Source: Aliiroseovarius sediminis
GTDB taxonomy: Bacteria > Pseudomonadota > Alphaproteobacteria > Rhodobacterales > Rhodobacteraceae
DNA length: 64,000 bases
Direction of reading: 5' to 3'
NCBI RefSeq assembly: GCF_022678485.1
Contig: NZ_JALBYP010000034.1
Coordinates: 102,363-166,362, forward strand
The stretch's first letter is position 1; each line of letters begins with the position of its first letter. This document shows positions 8,220-18,077 of the stretch, in pieces. A program made the translations under genes and the position numbers. The notes under the pieces were generated by a model. It made no database searches and had not been told where the DNA came from. It saw only the letters and a list, made by a program, of their open reading frames with translations.

Positions 8220-11105
8220 TCACCCGGAATTCAACAGCGCATCAATGGCATTCTCCAGAGCGGTGGTCCCGAACGGTTTGCTTACAATCTTGCAGTTTCC
8301 CAAGATTGCAGCCGAAGGGACGTCCACGCCGCCTGTTGCAAAGATCACCGGCAGGCCCGCACAGATGTCCCGCGCGTTCCGTGCCAGGTCTTCACCCGAT
8401 TGATCAGGCAATCCGACATCTGTGATCAATACATCCAGAGGCTCGGTTTTCAGCAAACCGAGAGCCTCGCTTGCGGTTGCTGATTCCAGAACCTCGTATC
8501 CGGCATCGCGCAAGCCCTCTGCAATATCCATCCGGATCAGGGCATCATCTTCGCAGATCAGAATACGCTTTTCCCGCGGCTCTGGCGGATCCTTGGTATC
8601 GGGTGCATCGGGAATTGCCGGCGCTTCCGGGGAAGCCGGGGCCACCGACGCGCCATGGCAACCAAGAACCTCGCGGATTTTCTGCGCCAACTGCAACTGC
8701 GTATAGGGCTTTTCGATCAACTGGACGCCTTCATCCAGGCGGCCATCATGCACGATGGAATCTTGCACGAAGCCCGAGGTGAACAGCACCGGCACATCGG
8801 GCCGGATCAGGCGCATCCGTGCCGCCAGATCCTGACCAGTCGCCTTCCCCGGCATCACCACATCGGTGAGCAGAAGATCCATGTGCTGGTCGCCCGCCAG
8901 CAGGTCCAGCGCCTGTTCGACGCCGGATGCCTGAAGGACCGAATACCCAAGATCGCTCAGCATGTTGAAAGCGACATCGCGCACCTCGTCGTCGTCTTCG
9001 ACCAGCAGGATCGTTTCCGACCCGCCCAAACGTTCACCTTCCCCGGTGCGCGGTGGCACCTGCTCTGCTTCAAGAGAGCGGGGCAGATAGATGTTGATTG
9101 CGGTGCCGACCCCGACCTTGCTGTTGATCGTGATGTGGCCGCCCGACTGTTTGGCAAACCCGTAGACCATTGACAGTCCAAGACCCGTGCCGCGACCATC
9201 GGCCTTTGTGGTGAAGAACGGTTCGAATATTTGCTCGGCGGTCTCTGGATCCATGCCACAGCCGGTATCCGTTACCGTCAGACAGACATACTGTCCGGGT
9301 TCCGTGCCCGGTTGGGTTTGCACGAATGCTTCATCCAGACTTGCGTTGTCCAGACGGATCGTCAGCTGTCCCTGCCCATCCATCGCGTCGCGGGCGTTGA
9401 TCGCGAGGTTCAGCAGGGCATTTTCCATGCTGTTGCGATCAACACTGGTATTCCAGAGCCCGTCGTCAAAACGCGTTTCGAGTTCCACACCGTCGCCAAT
9501 GGCGCTGCGCAGGATATCGGTGGTTTCATTGACCAGCCTGCTCAGGTCGGTGGCCACCGGGGAAAGGGGCTGCTTGCGCGCAAATGACAACAGTTGAGAG
9601 GCCAGCGTGGCACCGCGCTCGACGCTTCTCATGGCTTGATCCAGTCGCACCTTCGCAGGATGCCCTGGCGGTAAATCCCGCGTTGCAGACTGTATGTTGC
9701 CCAGCATGATCTGAAGCAGGTTATTAAAATCATGCGCAATTCCGCCAGCAAGGCTGCCGATCGCCTCAAGCTTCTGGCTCTGGCGCAGAGCCGCGTTCAA
9801 TTCCTCCAGCTCGCGGTTGCGCCGCGCCACCCGCTCTTCCAGAGCCGCATTGAGCTTGGCGATTTCAGCTTCGATGTTCTTGCGCTCTTCGATATCGGTG
9901 TTGGTGCCGACCCAGCCAATCAGCGTGCCGTCATCAGCGTGCAACGGCGATGCCCGCACGATATGCCAGCGATAACTGCCATCGGCCTTGCGGATACGGA
10001 ATTCGTTTTCATAAGCAACACCTTCCCGAATTGCTGCGGTCCATATTTCCGCTGCTGCTTCAAGGTCGTCGGGGTGCAGCACCCGGACCCAGTCCGAGCC
10101 GTAAAGCTCACCTTCGCCAAGACCCGTGAATTCATAGAGCCGATCATTCAGCCAGTTCAGCCCACCGTCCTTCTCGGCGGTCCAGACGTGGTTCGGCATC
10201 GTTTGCGCCATGATCCGGAACTTTTCCCGCCTTGCCGTAAGCTCAGCCTCGGCAACCTTCTGACCCGTTACATCGTGCCCCTGGACGAAGATCCCCACTG
10301 GCGCACCAGTGACGTCTTTCAGGGGATGAAAGATGAAATCGACGAAACGCTGTTCCGGCCGGTCGTCGAGCAAAGCCTGAAGCTGCACTGGCATCGCCCT
10401 GAATGAGACCGGCTCACCTGTTCGATACACTTGGTCGAGCAGCTCGAAAAAACCCTGGCCCTCGACTTCCGGCAGTGCCGCACGCACCGGCAGACCGATG
10501 ATATCCCGCCCCCCGATCAGCTCTGTATAGGCCGTATTTACGATCCGGAACACATGCTTCGGTCCATTCAGAACCGCCATGAAGCTCGGGGCCTGATCGA
10601 AGGCGGACTGAAAGAACTCTGTCATTGTGCTGAGGGCAAGGTTCTCGTTCGCGACAGCTTCCGTCCGGTGCATCAGCGCGGCACCTCGGGCAAGGCCTTC
10701 GGGCCCGGTCGTCTGCTCGCCGCGATGCAGATCGGTGACATCCACCGTGTTCTGCAAGATGAATTCCACCCGACCGTCTTTGTCCAGGATCGGGGTATGC
10801 GTTGCGCTCCAGTATCGCTGGACAAGAGTGCCATCCGCCGACCTGATGGGATAGAGAATCAATGGCAGATGATCGGCCTGCCCGGTTTCCAGCACACGCC
10901 GGAAAGACCCGCTCAGCACCTGATCGGAAACTGAGTCTGCGGGTGTCGGGAAGGCTTCGGACATGAGGCGCCCGATGACCGCGTCCCGCCTGCGTCCTGT
11001 CACCTCGAGGTAGACGTCATTGGCCCAGATGATCCGCAGATCGGGGTCAAGTAGAACGTAGGGCGAAGGCGACCTCGCGAAAAGAGCGTCCAGATCAATC
11101 TGCAT
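8220..11105 (-). CDS. hybrid sensor histidine kinase with PAS domains and two receiver domains
   Basis: About 961 residues from the ATG at 11105; a TTG at 11129 is an alternative start. Order of domains: a PAS domain at the N-terminus ([20 protein letters not shown]), a second PAS (about 165-270), a PAS/PAC of the fold-3 type (about 300-420, ending [12 protein letters not shown]), a coiled linker, then the H-box [11 protein letters not shown] at about 455. The ATP-binding domain follows, with N box [10 protein letters not shown] and G boxes DTGCGMD and [13 protein letters not shown]. Receiver domains are near 695-810 ([10 protein letters not shown]) and 843-955 (LITDVGLPD). There is no membrane segment, so it is a soluble sensor. 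No cognate regulator is adjacent, which fits a phosphorelay hub. Confidence 0.9.
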   Translation of the reverse strand: MQIDLDALFARSPSPYVLLDPDLRIIWANDVYLEVTGRRRDAVIGRLMSEAFPTPADSVSDQVLSGSFRRVLETGQADHLPLILYPIRSADGTLVQRYWSATHTPILDKDGRVEFILQNTVDVTDLHRGEQTTGPEGLARGAALMHRTEAVANENLALSTMTEFFQSAFDQAPSFMAVLNGPKHVFRIVNTAYTELIGGRDIIGLPVRAALPEVEGQGFFELLDQVYRTGEPVSFRAMPVQLQALLDDRPEQRFVDFIFHPLKDVTGAPVGIFVQGHDVTGQKVAEAELTARREKFRIMAQTMPNHVWTAEKDGGLNWLNDRLYEFTGLGEGELYGSDWVRVLHPDDLEAAAEIWTAAIREGVAYENEFRIRKADGSYRWHIVRASPLHADDGTLIGWVGTNTDIEERKNIEAEIAKLNAALEERVARRNRELEELNAALRQSQKLEAIGSLAGGIAHDFNNLLQIMLGNIQSATRDLPPGHPAKVRLDQAMRSVERGATLASQLLSFARKQPLSPVATDLSRLVNETTDILRSAIGDGVELETRFDDGLWNTSVDRNSMENALLNLAINARDAMDGQGQLTIRLDNASLDEAFVQTQPGTEPGQYVCLTVTDTGCGMDPETAEQIFEPFFTTKADGRGTGLGLSMVYGFAKQSGGHITINSKVGVGTAINIYLPRSLEAEQVPPRTGEGERLGGSETILLVEDDDEVRDVAFNMLSDLGYSVLQASGVEQALDLLAGDQHMDLLLTDVVMPGKATGQDLAARMRLIRPDVPVLFTSGFVQDSIVHDGRLDEGVQLIEKPYTQLQLAQKIREVLGCHGASVAPASPEAPAIPDAPDTKDPPEPREKRILICEDDALIRMDIAEGLRDAGYEVLESATASEALGLLKTEPLDVLITDVGLPDQSGEDLARNARDICAGLPVIFATGGVDVPSAAILGNCKIVSKPFGTTALENAIDALLNSG

Positions 11106-11288
11106 GGTCAGAATCCACAGTATCTTCAAGAGGTGGATTTACCTCGGAAACCTCACCAAAGCTATATGTAGAAAATAATCAGGAGAAACCGGTTCTGACA
11201 TAGGACGAGCCTCCGCTTCCAAGATTGCACCGCGCGTGGCTCGCACCCGCAGCGGTTTCACACTATCTGTCGATTCTGTGACAAACAA

Positions 11289-11423
11289 TCATTTGCTCCC
11301 GTAGAAAGCTTGGCTTGGACCACCGCGCGAACGCCTCTTCGTCCAGGCCTCGCGGATTTGAGACGGCGCAGGAAGAACCTTCGCCAACTTCCTGAGGTTT
11401 TGGGCGTTGGCGGCGAGCAGGAA
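11289..11423 (-). mobile_element. transposase C-terminal remnant
   Basis: A minus-strand frame of 45 codons reads FLLAANAQNLRKLAKVLPAP and ends in a basic tail. LAANAQNLRKLAK is the characteristic C-terminus of a large group of IS4/IS5/IS1182-like transposases. The frame is closed immediately upstream by a TAA, and no catalytic part remains. The 180 bases between this remnant and the sensor kinase start contain nothing I can name. Confidence 0.6.
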
Positions 11424-11684
11424 TTAGCTATTTACGCCCCGAGGGGTCGTAGTCGGAGACGCCCAAGACCAGCTTCGATCAATGGCTTCGGCCAGCAGAT
11501 GATCTACCGACATTTCCATAAATGACCACAGCCAAACAGAGTTTACCGCGATGAGCGTAGAAAAAAGCTCCCACTGCCTGTGACAGTGAGGGCCTGCGCT
11601 GTATGAAAGGGCCGAGGCTGCGATGATGTCAGACCGGTATCAGCCCTCGCGCCTGGGCGGCAAATTGAACTTCGGTGCCTTGGC

Positions 11685-11885
11685 CCGGGCTTTGGTGTGT
11701 TGCGGCGCACGATCACGGGGATTTCGCCCAAGGTCCTGACCCAGCGCCTGCGTGAGCTGGAGGCGGATGGTCTGGTCTGGCGCGAGCAGGAAAACACGAT
11801 CCCGCCCAAGGTGACCTACGGGCTGACCAAGACAGGCTTCGCCGTGCATGCCGTCCTGAAAAACATCGAGAAGATCGAGGTTTGA
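11685..11885 (+). pseudogene. HxlR-family regulator, 5'-truncated
   Basis: The frame reads FGVLRRTITGISPKVLTQRL then RELEADGLVWREQ, the recognition helix and wing of HxlR-type winged-helix regulators, and ends normally about 25 residues later (VLKNIEKIEV). The first ~45 residues of the family, including the conserved cysteine, are missing. Sequence upstream (11424-11684) shows no coding similarity, only the neighbouring transposase relic. A short product could start at the GTG at 11697 but would lack part of the DNA-binding domain. It may once have controlled the DoxX/FMN-reductase/GST genes to the right, as HxlR proteins often do, but LysR now holds that position. Confidence 0.65.
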
Positions 11886-11907
11886 GCCGGAGCGCGCACA
11901 GGGCCGC

Positions 11908-12816
11908 TTACCCCCGCTCCCACGGGAAATCACTGGCGGTCTTTACCAGATGATCGACAAACAGCCGCAGGCGGGCGGGCTGATAGCGGTTCGGGCGGAA
12001 CAGCACATGAATATCCCGTTCCGGCCAGGTCAGATGATCGGGCAGAAGCTGTTGCAGGCGGCCTGCCCGAAGATGTTCGGCGACATAGAAGACTGGCAGG
12101 ATGGCGATGCCGATGCCCTCGACCGCCGCGCGGCACAGCATGTCACCGGAATCGGACCGCAGCGACCCGTTGAGCAACACTCGCCCCACATGCCCCGCCG
12201 CATCCTTGTAGCGCCATTCATGCGCCGCGCTATTGCCCGAGTAGGCCAGCACGTCATGCGCGGCCAGATCCTCGGGTGCCTCGGGCAGGCCATGCCGTTC
12301 GATGTAATCGGCGCTGGCACACAGCATGAAGGGGCATGATGCCAGCCGCCGCGTCATCAGCGAGGAATCCGCGAGCGATCCGATCCGTACCACCACGTCA
12401 TAGCCATCGTTCACAGGGTCGATGAACCGGTCGCTCAGGCTAATATCCAGAGCCACATGCGGATAGCTCTGCGCGAACCGCGCGGCGCAGCCGGTCAGGT
12501 ATTTCACGCCCAGACTTTGCGGCAGGCTGACCCGTAGCGGCCCACGGGGATGCGATTTCAACGCGTGGATTTCCTCCTCGGCCTCCTGCAGATCGATTAG
12601 CGCCCGTGTTGCCCTTTCAAAATAGATCGCACCCTCTTCGGTCACGGCGACATGGCGGGTGGTGCGGTTGAGCAGCTTGACCTTCAGATCCTGCTCGAGG
12701 TTCTGGATCTGCTTGGAGACTGCGGAACTGGTCATCCCGAGCCGCCGCGCCGCCCCGGCAAAGCTCTGTTCCTTCACCACCGCAACGAAGATGCCGATAC
12801 GCGTTATCTGATCCAT
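11908..12816 (-). CDS. LysR-family transcriptional regulator
   Basis: 302 residues, standard length. The N-terminal helix-turn-helix reads FVAVVKEQSFAGAARRLGMT followed by SSAVSKQIQNLE. The effector-binding domain covers about 90-295, with the DVVVRIGSL and GIGIAILPVFYV motifs of the CrgA/AaeR-like subgroup. It is divergent from doxX with a 115-base spacer that carries an AT-rich inverted repeat (12859-12889), so it most likely controls the doxX/FMN-reductase/GST set and itself. Relatives of this subgroup often answer to quinones, phenols or other electrophiles. The effector here is unknown. Confidence 0.9.
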   Translation of the reverse strand: MDQITRIGIFVAVVKEQSFAGAARRLGMTSSAVSKQIQNLEQDLKVKLLNRTTRHVAVTEEGAIYFERATRALIDLQEAEEEIHALKSHPRGPLRVSLPQSLGVKYLTGCAARFAQSYPHVALDISLSDRFIDPVNDGYDVVVRIGSLADSSLMTRRLASCPFMLCASADYIERHGLPEAPEDLAAHDVLAYSGNSAAHEWRYKDAAGHVGRVLLNGSLRSDSGDMLCRAAVEGIGIAILPVFYVAEHLRAGRLQQLLPDHLTWPERDIHVLFRPNRYQPARLRLFVDHLVKTASDFPWERG

Positions 12817-12858
12817 GCAACTATCAACTTAATGGAATGAGTGAGATGCCATATATCT

Positions 12859-12889
12859 ATATTATCAACTCCGGCGCAATGATCAATAT
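12859..12889. promoter_or_regulatory. inverted repeat between lysR and doxX, putative LysR operator
   Basis: The half-site ATATTATCA is mirrored by TGATCAATAT with one inserted base and a 12-base GC-rich spacer. It lies midway between two divergent genes, as expected for a LysR-type binding site. The function is inferred from position and symmetry only. Confidence 0.4.
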
Positions 12890-12931
12890 AGGGGGCAGAG
12901 AAACAACAGACCCCTTCACTGGAGATAGACA

Positions 12932-13363
12932 ATGACCTTCGAATCCAACACCAACATCGGCGCAACCCTTACCCGGCTGTCGCTCGGCGCTGTCCTTCTG
13001 GCGCACGGCCTGCTCAAGCTGTTCGTTTTCACCCTTCCCGGCACCGTCGCCTTTTTCGCCGGCCTCGGGTTGCCGGCGATCGCGGCATATCTGACCGTCT
13101 TTGCCGAGGTCGTGGGCGGCGTGGCGATCCTCGCGGGCCTCTACACCCGTCTTGCGGCCCTTCTGTCGCTGCCGGTTCTGATCGGCTCGCTCTGGGCGCA
13201 TATTGGTAATGGCTGGCTGTTCAGCGGTGAGGGTGGCGGCTGGGAATTCCCCGCGCTGCTGGTCGCTTTGGCCGTGGCGGTGGCCATTCAGGGCGGCGGC
13301 GCTTTCGCCCTGCGTCGGCTGCCGGTCATCGACGTCTTCGTCCCGCAAGTGTTGAAGGCCTGA
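12932..13363 (+). CDS. DoxX-family membrane protein
   Basis: 143 residues with four hydrophobic segments (about 12-32, 45-65, 75-95, 105-125). GAVLLAHGLLKLFVFTLPGT and FFAGLGLPAIAAYLTVFAEV are the typical start and second helix of DoxX/DUF4870-type proteins. GGAGATAGACA precedes the ATG. Some DoxX relatives take part in thiosulfate:quinone or redox stress reactions, but most small ones like this have no defined activity. It is followed by a strong hairpin terminator, so it may often be transcribed alone from the lysR-divergent promoter. Confidence 0.88.
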   Translation: MTFESNTNIGATLTRLSLGAVLLAHGLLKLFVFTLPGTVAFFAGLGLPAIAAYLTVFAEVVGGVAILAGLYTRLAALLSLPVLIGSLWAHIGNGWLFSGEGGGWEFPALLVALAVAVAIQGGGAFALRRLPVIDVFVPQVLKA

Positions 13364-13384
13364 TTGGTCGCCTTACCTAACCGC

Positions 13385-13413
13385 GAAGAGATGCCGTGAC
13401 CCGGCATCTCTTC
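13385..13413 (+). terminator. hairpin after doxX
   Basis: A perfect 12-bp stem (GAAGAGATGCCG and its complement) with a 5-base loop TGACC, followed by TTTG. It lies 22 bases after the doxX stop. The U-tract is short, so it may terminate only partly and leave read-through to the next gene. Confidence 0.7.
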
Positions 13414-13498
13414 TTTGACGGCGTGTCGTGCCCCCGGCAGGACATGCGACAATCGCAATTCGGTCCGTTGGCGGCCTGACAAGTAAAGTGGAACCAAA

Positions 13499-14059
13499 AT
13501 GACCCGTATCCTAGGAATTTCCGGCAGCTTGCGACGCGCCTCCTTCAACACGGCGCTGCTGCGCACGGCGCAGGGCCTGATGCCCGAGGGCAGCACCCTG
13601 ATCGAAGGCAGCATCGCAGACATTCCGCTTTACAATGGCGACGAGGAACAGGCCCAAGGCTTGCCCCCAGCGGTCGAGAAGCTGAAAGCCCAGATCGAGG
13701 GCGCCGACGGGCTGCTGCTGTTTTCGCCGGAATACAACAATTCGATTCCAGGCGTCTTCAAGAACGCGATCGACTGGACCAGCCGCCCGGCGGGCGACAT
13801 CTCGCGGGTTTACGGCACCAAACCGGTCGCGGTGCTGGGCGCGTCTCCTGGTGGGTTTGGAACGATATTGGCGCAGGATAGTTGGCTCTCTGTCCTGCGA
13901 ACACTCGGGACACGACCCTGGTGGTCAGGGCGATTGATGGTGGCCCGGGCCGGCAATGTTTTCGACGAAGAAGGCCGTATGACCGACGAACAGACGCGCG
14001 AACGGCTCGAGAAGTTTCTTACCGGCTTTGTGGCCTTCTCAGCAGCGCCGACAGATTGA
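13499..14059 (+). CDS. NADPH-dependent FMN reductase family protein
   Basis: 186 residues. The N-terminal GISGSLRRASFNTALLR is the FMN-phosphate binding loop of the flavodoxin-like NAD(P)H:FMN reductase/quinone reductase family. FSPEYNNSIPGVFKNAIDW is its second hallmark, and ASPGGFGT the third. Members reduce FMN, quinones, azo compounds or chromate with NADPH in the cytoplasm. Its place between DoxX and a glutathione transferase, under a LysR regulator, suggests electrophile or quinone detoxification. The precise substrate is not visible. Confidence 0.9.
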   Translation: MTRILGISGSLRRASFNTALLRTAQGLMPEGSTLIEGSIADIPLYNGDEEQAQGLPPAVEKLKAQIEGADGLLLFSPEYNNSIPGVFKNAIDWTSRPAGDISRVYGTKPVAVLGASPGGFGTILAQDSWLSVLRTLGTRPWWSGRLMVARAGNVFDEEGRMTDEQTRERLEKFLTGFVAFSAAPTD

Positions 14060-14182
14060 CAGAAGGCCCTGTGACCACCGTCAAGAAGGTCTTGAGACCT
14101 GCGTGGCCATCAATGGCCAACCGGCAACACCACAACCTGATCGACCCAGAACAACTCTAATATCACTGAAAGGAAATTCACT

Positions 14183-14809
14183 ATGCCAACCCTCTATACA
14201 ATGCCCGGAACCTGTTCGCTGTCGCCCAATATCGCTTTGGCTTGGCTCGACGCACCTGTCGAAGTGAATACGATGGCTTACGGCGATCATAAGAAAGACG
14301 CCTACCTGGCGATCAACGACAAGGGCAAGGTGCCTGCATTGCGGTTCGACGATGGCGACGTGCTGACCGAAGCGGCGGCGATCCTCGCCTGGCTGGGCGC
14401 CGAACATGGCAGCGACACCTTTGGCCGCGATACGGTGCTGGGCCGCAAGGAAGCCGAGGCGCTCTCCTACATGACCTCCGAAGTGCACGCGGTCTATGGC
14501 GGCCATTTCGGCCCGCAGAACTTTGCCGAAAGCGACAGTGCCATCGAAGAGGTCAAGCGCAAGACCTATGAAAAGCTCGACGGTCATTACAAGCGCATGA
14601 ATGATATTTTGAACGAGAATGGCGGTGAGTGGTATCTGGGCAAACGCAGCTTTGCCGATACCTTTCTCTATGTCCTTTGCCGCTGGATCGACCAGACCCC
14701 GCTGTCCTATGACGATTACCCCGCGCTGAAACAGCACATGTCGAATATGGAAGCGGATGCCGGTGTACAGCTTGCGCTGAAACGTCAGAAGATGAAGCCG
14801 ATCGGATGA
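14183..14809 (+). CDS. glutathione S-transferase family protein
   Basis: 208 residues with AAAGGA ahead of the ATG. The N-terminal thioredoxin-like domain has LYTMPGTCSLSPNIALAW (the Cys/Ser region of beta-class enzymes) and KGKVPALRFDDGDVLTEAAA, the cis-proline and glutathione-gamma-glutamyl motif. A helical C-terminal domain follows from about residue 85. The enzyme should be cytosolic and conjugate or reduce electrophiles with glutathione. It follows the FMN reductase by 123 bases. Confidence 0.92.
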   Translation: MPTLYTMPGTCSLSPNIALAWLDAPVEVNTMAYGDHKKDAYLAINDKGKVPALRFDDGDVLTEAAAILAWLGAEHGSDTFGRDTVLGRKEAEALSYMTSEVHAVYGGHFGPQNFAESDSAIEEVKRKTYEKLDGHYKRMNDILNENGGEWYLGKRSFADTFLYVLCRWIDQTPLSYDDYPALKQHMSNMEADAGVQLALKRQKMKPIG

Positions 14810-15553
14810 GCGGGAAGTAGCATTGGGCGATTGGCTATCTCTAGACCATGCGATTGGTCCGAGACCTGCGCCGCGCTTCATCTCTGGACACAATTCCTCG
14901 CGCAATTCCGGCTGGTGCGTATGCCTTGGGTCAGCCGTTCTAAGTATGCCACGCTTTATATGCGCCCTGGCGGCCTGGCTGCGGGGCTTGTGCATGACGT
15001 GGCAGCTACGTCAACCTGCGCCTCGATCTTGTCGATCATCGTCTCGTAGCCGAAGCGGATGGCGGCGTTCGGCAGGGCTTCTCGCTTGCCGCGATGAGCG
15101 TGGCCGAGTTCCACGAAAGAACGCGATAGGCCGTCGAAGCCGTCGGCGGAACCTTCGGCATCCATGGCGCGCCGAATGAGCTGCCCGATCCGCCCCTCTT
15201 CGGCGAAACTCAAATCACTCGCAGGGTTGGAACAGGTGGCTAACCTCAAAGAAGTGTATCTCCGGAAAACGGCTCACCTACAGACATTGCCGCAATCGCT
15301 GCTCTTCACAAACTTGAGCATCCTATCATCGACGGTGGATATGGCAGTGGACAGCAGATTGCCGATTTGTCGCCCCTTGAGAGGCTTCCGATCGAGGAAC
15401 CCACCTTCGTCAACATACGAGGCGAGGGGTTGGAGTTCGGGCCTGCCGCGAGACTATCTTCCAGCGCAAGGCTGCTCCCGAAGTCTTTGCGATCGCGCGG
15501 TCCCGTCCTTTTCCGCAGCAATACGGAAAGACGGAACCGAATTGATCCGATCC
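14810..15553. other. decayed stretch with two unrecognised coding scraps
   Basis: No complete gene is visible. On the minus strand, 14956-15249 contains a coding-like piece (FAEEGRIGQLIRRAMDAEGS then FVELGHAHRGKREALPNAA) without a proper start. On the plus strand, 15244-15570 is an open frame without start codon that contains ALHKLEHPIIDGGYGSGQQ and PLERLPIEEPTFVNI. Both have the composition of real protein but match nothing I can name. The second overlaps the end of the propeller gene by 17 bases, which fits a deletion junction rather than a working gene. Confidence 0.4.
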
Positions 15554-16843
15554 TCAGACGGGTCCGGTAAGGGCCGTCACATCGACAAGATACATCTGAC
15601 GCCTGCCCTCGTGAACCGAGTCCATGCAGACGGCCGTGTTGGCTCGGTTCCAGCGCGGATGCAGATCGCAACGGTTGTGCTTGCCGAGGTCGGGAGGCGT
15701 ATAGAAGCTTCCCAGATCGTGGCGCGTCCCTGTTTCGGTGTCGAAAAGGAATAGAATACGTTCATCGGTGTCGGCGTCGGGATAAGTGTCGCTGAGGATC
15801 CAGCGACCGTCGGTCGAATAAGTCATGTGCCCGTTTTCGTCCAGCACACCGCGCCCGACGACCTGCGCCGTGCCGGTGGTGTCGTCGTAGAGGTGATAGT
15901 GGATCTCGCCCTCATGCGGACCCCAGACGATCACCTCGGTGTCAGATTTCCACATTGGATGGGAAATCTGGTATTCCGACTTTTCATAATCGAAGGTGCC
16001 GACGGCATTAATGTCGAAATCGTCCGCCAGTTGCGGCAACGGATGATCGGTGCATTCCAGCAGCCGCAGGCCGGACCCGTCGCCGTTCATGGTAAATAGA
16101 CGGTGCAGAAAACACGTCTCGTCCTCCACCCGTTCGGTCCAACGGTGAATGAACAAGAACCGGCTACCCGAGGGGTTGACCTCGAGATGGGTGACCCAGT
16201 GAATGGCCTTGTCCATTGAGGGCAAGGGGTCGAAATTCCGCAGATCGTCTAGGCTGACGATCAGGCGGGCGTCGCCGCTATCGATCTCCATGCGGAAGAT
16301 GCCGTCATCTTTTGGCGCCAGCTCCAGCGCGGGTTCCTGCCCGGTGGCCGGATATCCGATGGTGCGGTGCGTGACCATGAATCGCGAATAATTTACCGTC
16401 AGGGCAAAATCGCCGTTCGGCGCCATCACATAGATCGGCAGCGGCAGTTCGCGCGCCTTACCCGTCTCGACATCGATCAGCGTCGAGCGGAAATCGGGAA
16501 AGACGTTTTCGCCGCCGCTTTCACCGCTGGCACGGGTGTTGAAGATCACCTGATTGCGCCCTCCGCGCCATTGCGCCTGGCACCCCATTTGCCAGTTCCA
16601 GGTCGTCGTTTCACCCAGCTTGTGAAACCGGTCGCCATCGGCCAGATCAAAATATCCCACCTCGGCCGTTTCGGTGCCGGTCAGGTCGCCGGTGAACATA
16701 TCCACCCGATTGCCTAGCAGCCGGCGATCATCGGCGCTGAAGTTCGATTTGTTGTAGTAGCCGAAAAAGCTGTGTTTCCGGCCATCGCCCACGGCGCGGA
16801 TCGGCGCAGCGTCAGCCGGCTGCAATCTGATGGTGTCAGTCAT
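15554..16843 (-). CDS. TolB-like beta-propeller protein, possibly oligogalacturonate-lyase-like
   Basis: 429 residues without signal peptide, so cytoplasmic. Repeated blade-like motifs run through the chain: FFGYYNKSNFSADDRRLLGN, WNWQMGCQAQW, VNPSGSRFLFIHRW, ISHPMWKSDTEVIVWG and DLHPRWNRANTAVCMDS. This pattern (sugar-binding-like WNWQ plus HPxW blades) is what is seen in the PD40/WD40-like TolB group that includes family 22 oligogalacturonate lyases. The lyase assignment is tentative because I cannot check the metal-binding histidines by structure. It is the last gene of the TctCBA operon, 27 bases after the aminotransferase, which suggests it acts on the imported compound. Confidence 0.6.
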   Translation of the reverse strand: MTDTIRLQPADAAPIRAVGDGRKHSFFGYYNKSNFSADDRRLLGNRVDMFTGDLTGTETAEVGYFDLADGDRFHKLGETTTWNWQMGCQAQWRGGRNQVIFNTRASGESGGENVFPDFRSTLIDVETGKARELPLPIYVMAPNGDFALTVNYSRFMVTHRTIGYPATGQEPALELAPKDDGIFRMEIDSGDARLIVSLDDLRNFDPLPSMDKAIHWVTHLEVNPSGSRFLFIHRWTERVEDETCFLHRLFTMNGDGSGLRLLECTDHPLPQLADDFDINAVGTFDYEKSEYQISHPMWKSDTEVIVWGPHEGEIHYHLYDDTTGTAQVVGRGVLDENGHMTYSTDGRWILSDTYPDADTDERILFLFDTETGTRHDLGSFYTPPDLGKHNRCDLHPRWNRANTAVCMDSVHEGRRQMYLVDVTALTGPV

Positions 16844-16870
16844 GTGGGGTCTCCGTCGGTCGAGTGGGCT

Positions 16871-18067
16871 TCAGCCCTGAAGTTTGGAAAGAAAATCGTC
16901 AAGCCGCGCCATGGCGGTGCGGATGATATCGCGAGAGGTCGCAAACGACAGCCGCACAAAGCCCGGTTGCAGAAAGGCGGTACCGGGTACAAGTGCCAGA
17001 TCAGCATGCTCCAAGAGTGCGTCGCAAAAGCTCATGTCATCTGTGATGGTCATGTCGCCGATGCGTTTTCCTATCGTGCCGCGAATATCGGCGAAGATAT
17101 AGAATGCCCCTTGTGGCGGGATGTAGCGGATATGCGGCATCGGCGCCATCAGGCTGGTGATCAAATCCTTGCGTGCCTGATATTCGGCAGCCATCTTTTC
17201 AACGGCTGCTTGCCCATCGCGCATTGCGCCCAGAGCCGCCCATTGCGCCACCGAACTTGCGCCGGAAGTCACATGCCCTTGCAGCATGGTCATGCGCTTG
17301 ATCAGCTGCTGCGGTCCCGCAGCAAAGCCGATACGCCAGCCGGTCATGGCATAGGTCTTGCTGACCGCATTGATGTTCAACACATAATCGCGCGCTTCAG
17401 GGCAGATCGTCACCGGGTTTCGGTAACGAACGCCATCAAACAGAATACGCTCATAGACCTCGTCGTTGATCAGCGTCAGATCATGTTCGATCGCCAACTG
17501 GCAAAGCGCCGCGATGTCTTCATCGGCATAGACCCGACCCGAAGGGTTGTTGGGAGAATTCAGGACGATGGCGCGGGTCTTTTCTGTGATCGCGGCGCGA
17601 ATTTGGCCGAGGTCAAAATCCAGTGTTTGCGGATCGGTTTCGACGATCACCGGTGTGCCGTCAAAGAAACGGATCTGTTCGACATAGCTGACCCATGCAG
17701 GCGCGGTCAGAACGACCTCGTCTCCGGGGTTCAGCAACGCGGCGAAGGCCTCAAACAGCAACGGTTTCGCGCCAGCCCCGACCATGATCTCGGCGGACTC
17801 GTATTGCAGATCAAACTGGTCCGCATAATAGTCGCTGATCGCTTGGCGCAACTCGGGGATTCCGGCGGTCGGCGTGTAGAACGTGCGCCCTTCATCCAAC
17901 GCCGTGCGTGCTGCATCCATCGCCGCGTCGGGTGAAATAAAATCGGGCTCACCCGTCGACAAAGAAATGATGTCGCGACCCTTACTGCGCAAGTGACCTG
18001 CGCGTTCGGACATAGCCCGCGTCGCAGAAGGTTGCAGCCGCATCAGACGTTCGGAAATCTCGCTCAT
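16871..18067 (-). CDS. class I/II PLP-dependent aminotransferase
   Basis: 398 residues, the length of aspartate-aminotransferase fold-type I enzymes. STGEPDF near the N-terminus, LNSPNNPSGRVY in the middle, and SKTYAMTGWRIGF with the PLP-binding lysine at about 237 are all intact, and the C-terminal VRLSFATSRD carries the carboxylate-binding arginine. The family transfers amino groups between amino and keto acids; aspartate or aromatic substrates are most common. It sits 10 bases behind a beta-hydroxyacid-type dehydrogenase in the TctCBA operon. An amino-acid-like or keto-acid step in use of the imported substrate is a reasonable inference. Confidence 0.9.
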   Translation of the reverse strand: MSEISERLMRLQPSATRAMSERAGHLRSKGRDIISLSTGEPDFISPDAAMDAARTALDEGRTFYTPTAGIPELRQAISDYYADQFDLQYESAEIMVGAGAKPLLFEAFAALLNPGDEVVLTAPAWVSYVEQIRFFDGTPVIVETDPQTLDFDLGQIRAAITEKTRAIVLNSPNNPSGRVYADEDIAALCQLAIEHDLTLINDEVYERILFDGVRYRNPVTICPEARDYVLNINAVSKTYAMTGWRIGFAAGPQQLIKRMTMLQGHVTSGASSVAQWAALGAMRDGQAAVEKMAAEYQARKDLITSLMAPMPHIRYIPPQGAFYIFADIRGTIGKRIGDMTITDDMSFCDALLEHADLALVPGTAFLQPGFVRLSFATSRDIIRTAMARLDDFLSKLQG

Positions 18068-18077
18068 GTCCTACTCC

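Noticed and set aside
16772..17935. A 387-codon plus-strand frame opposite the aminotransferase
   Set aside because: Antisense shadow; no motif, and composition rich in His, Arg and Cys.
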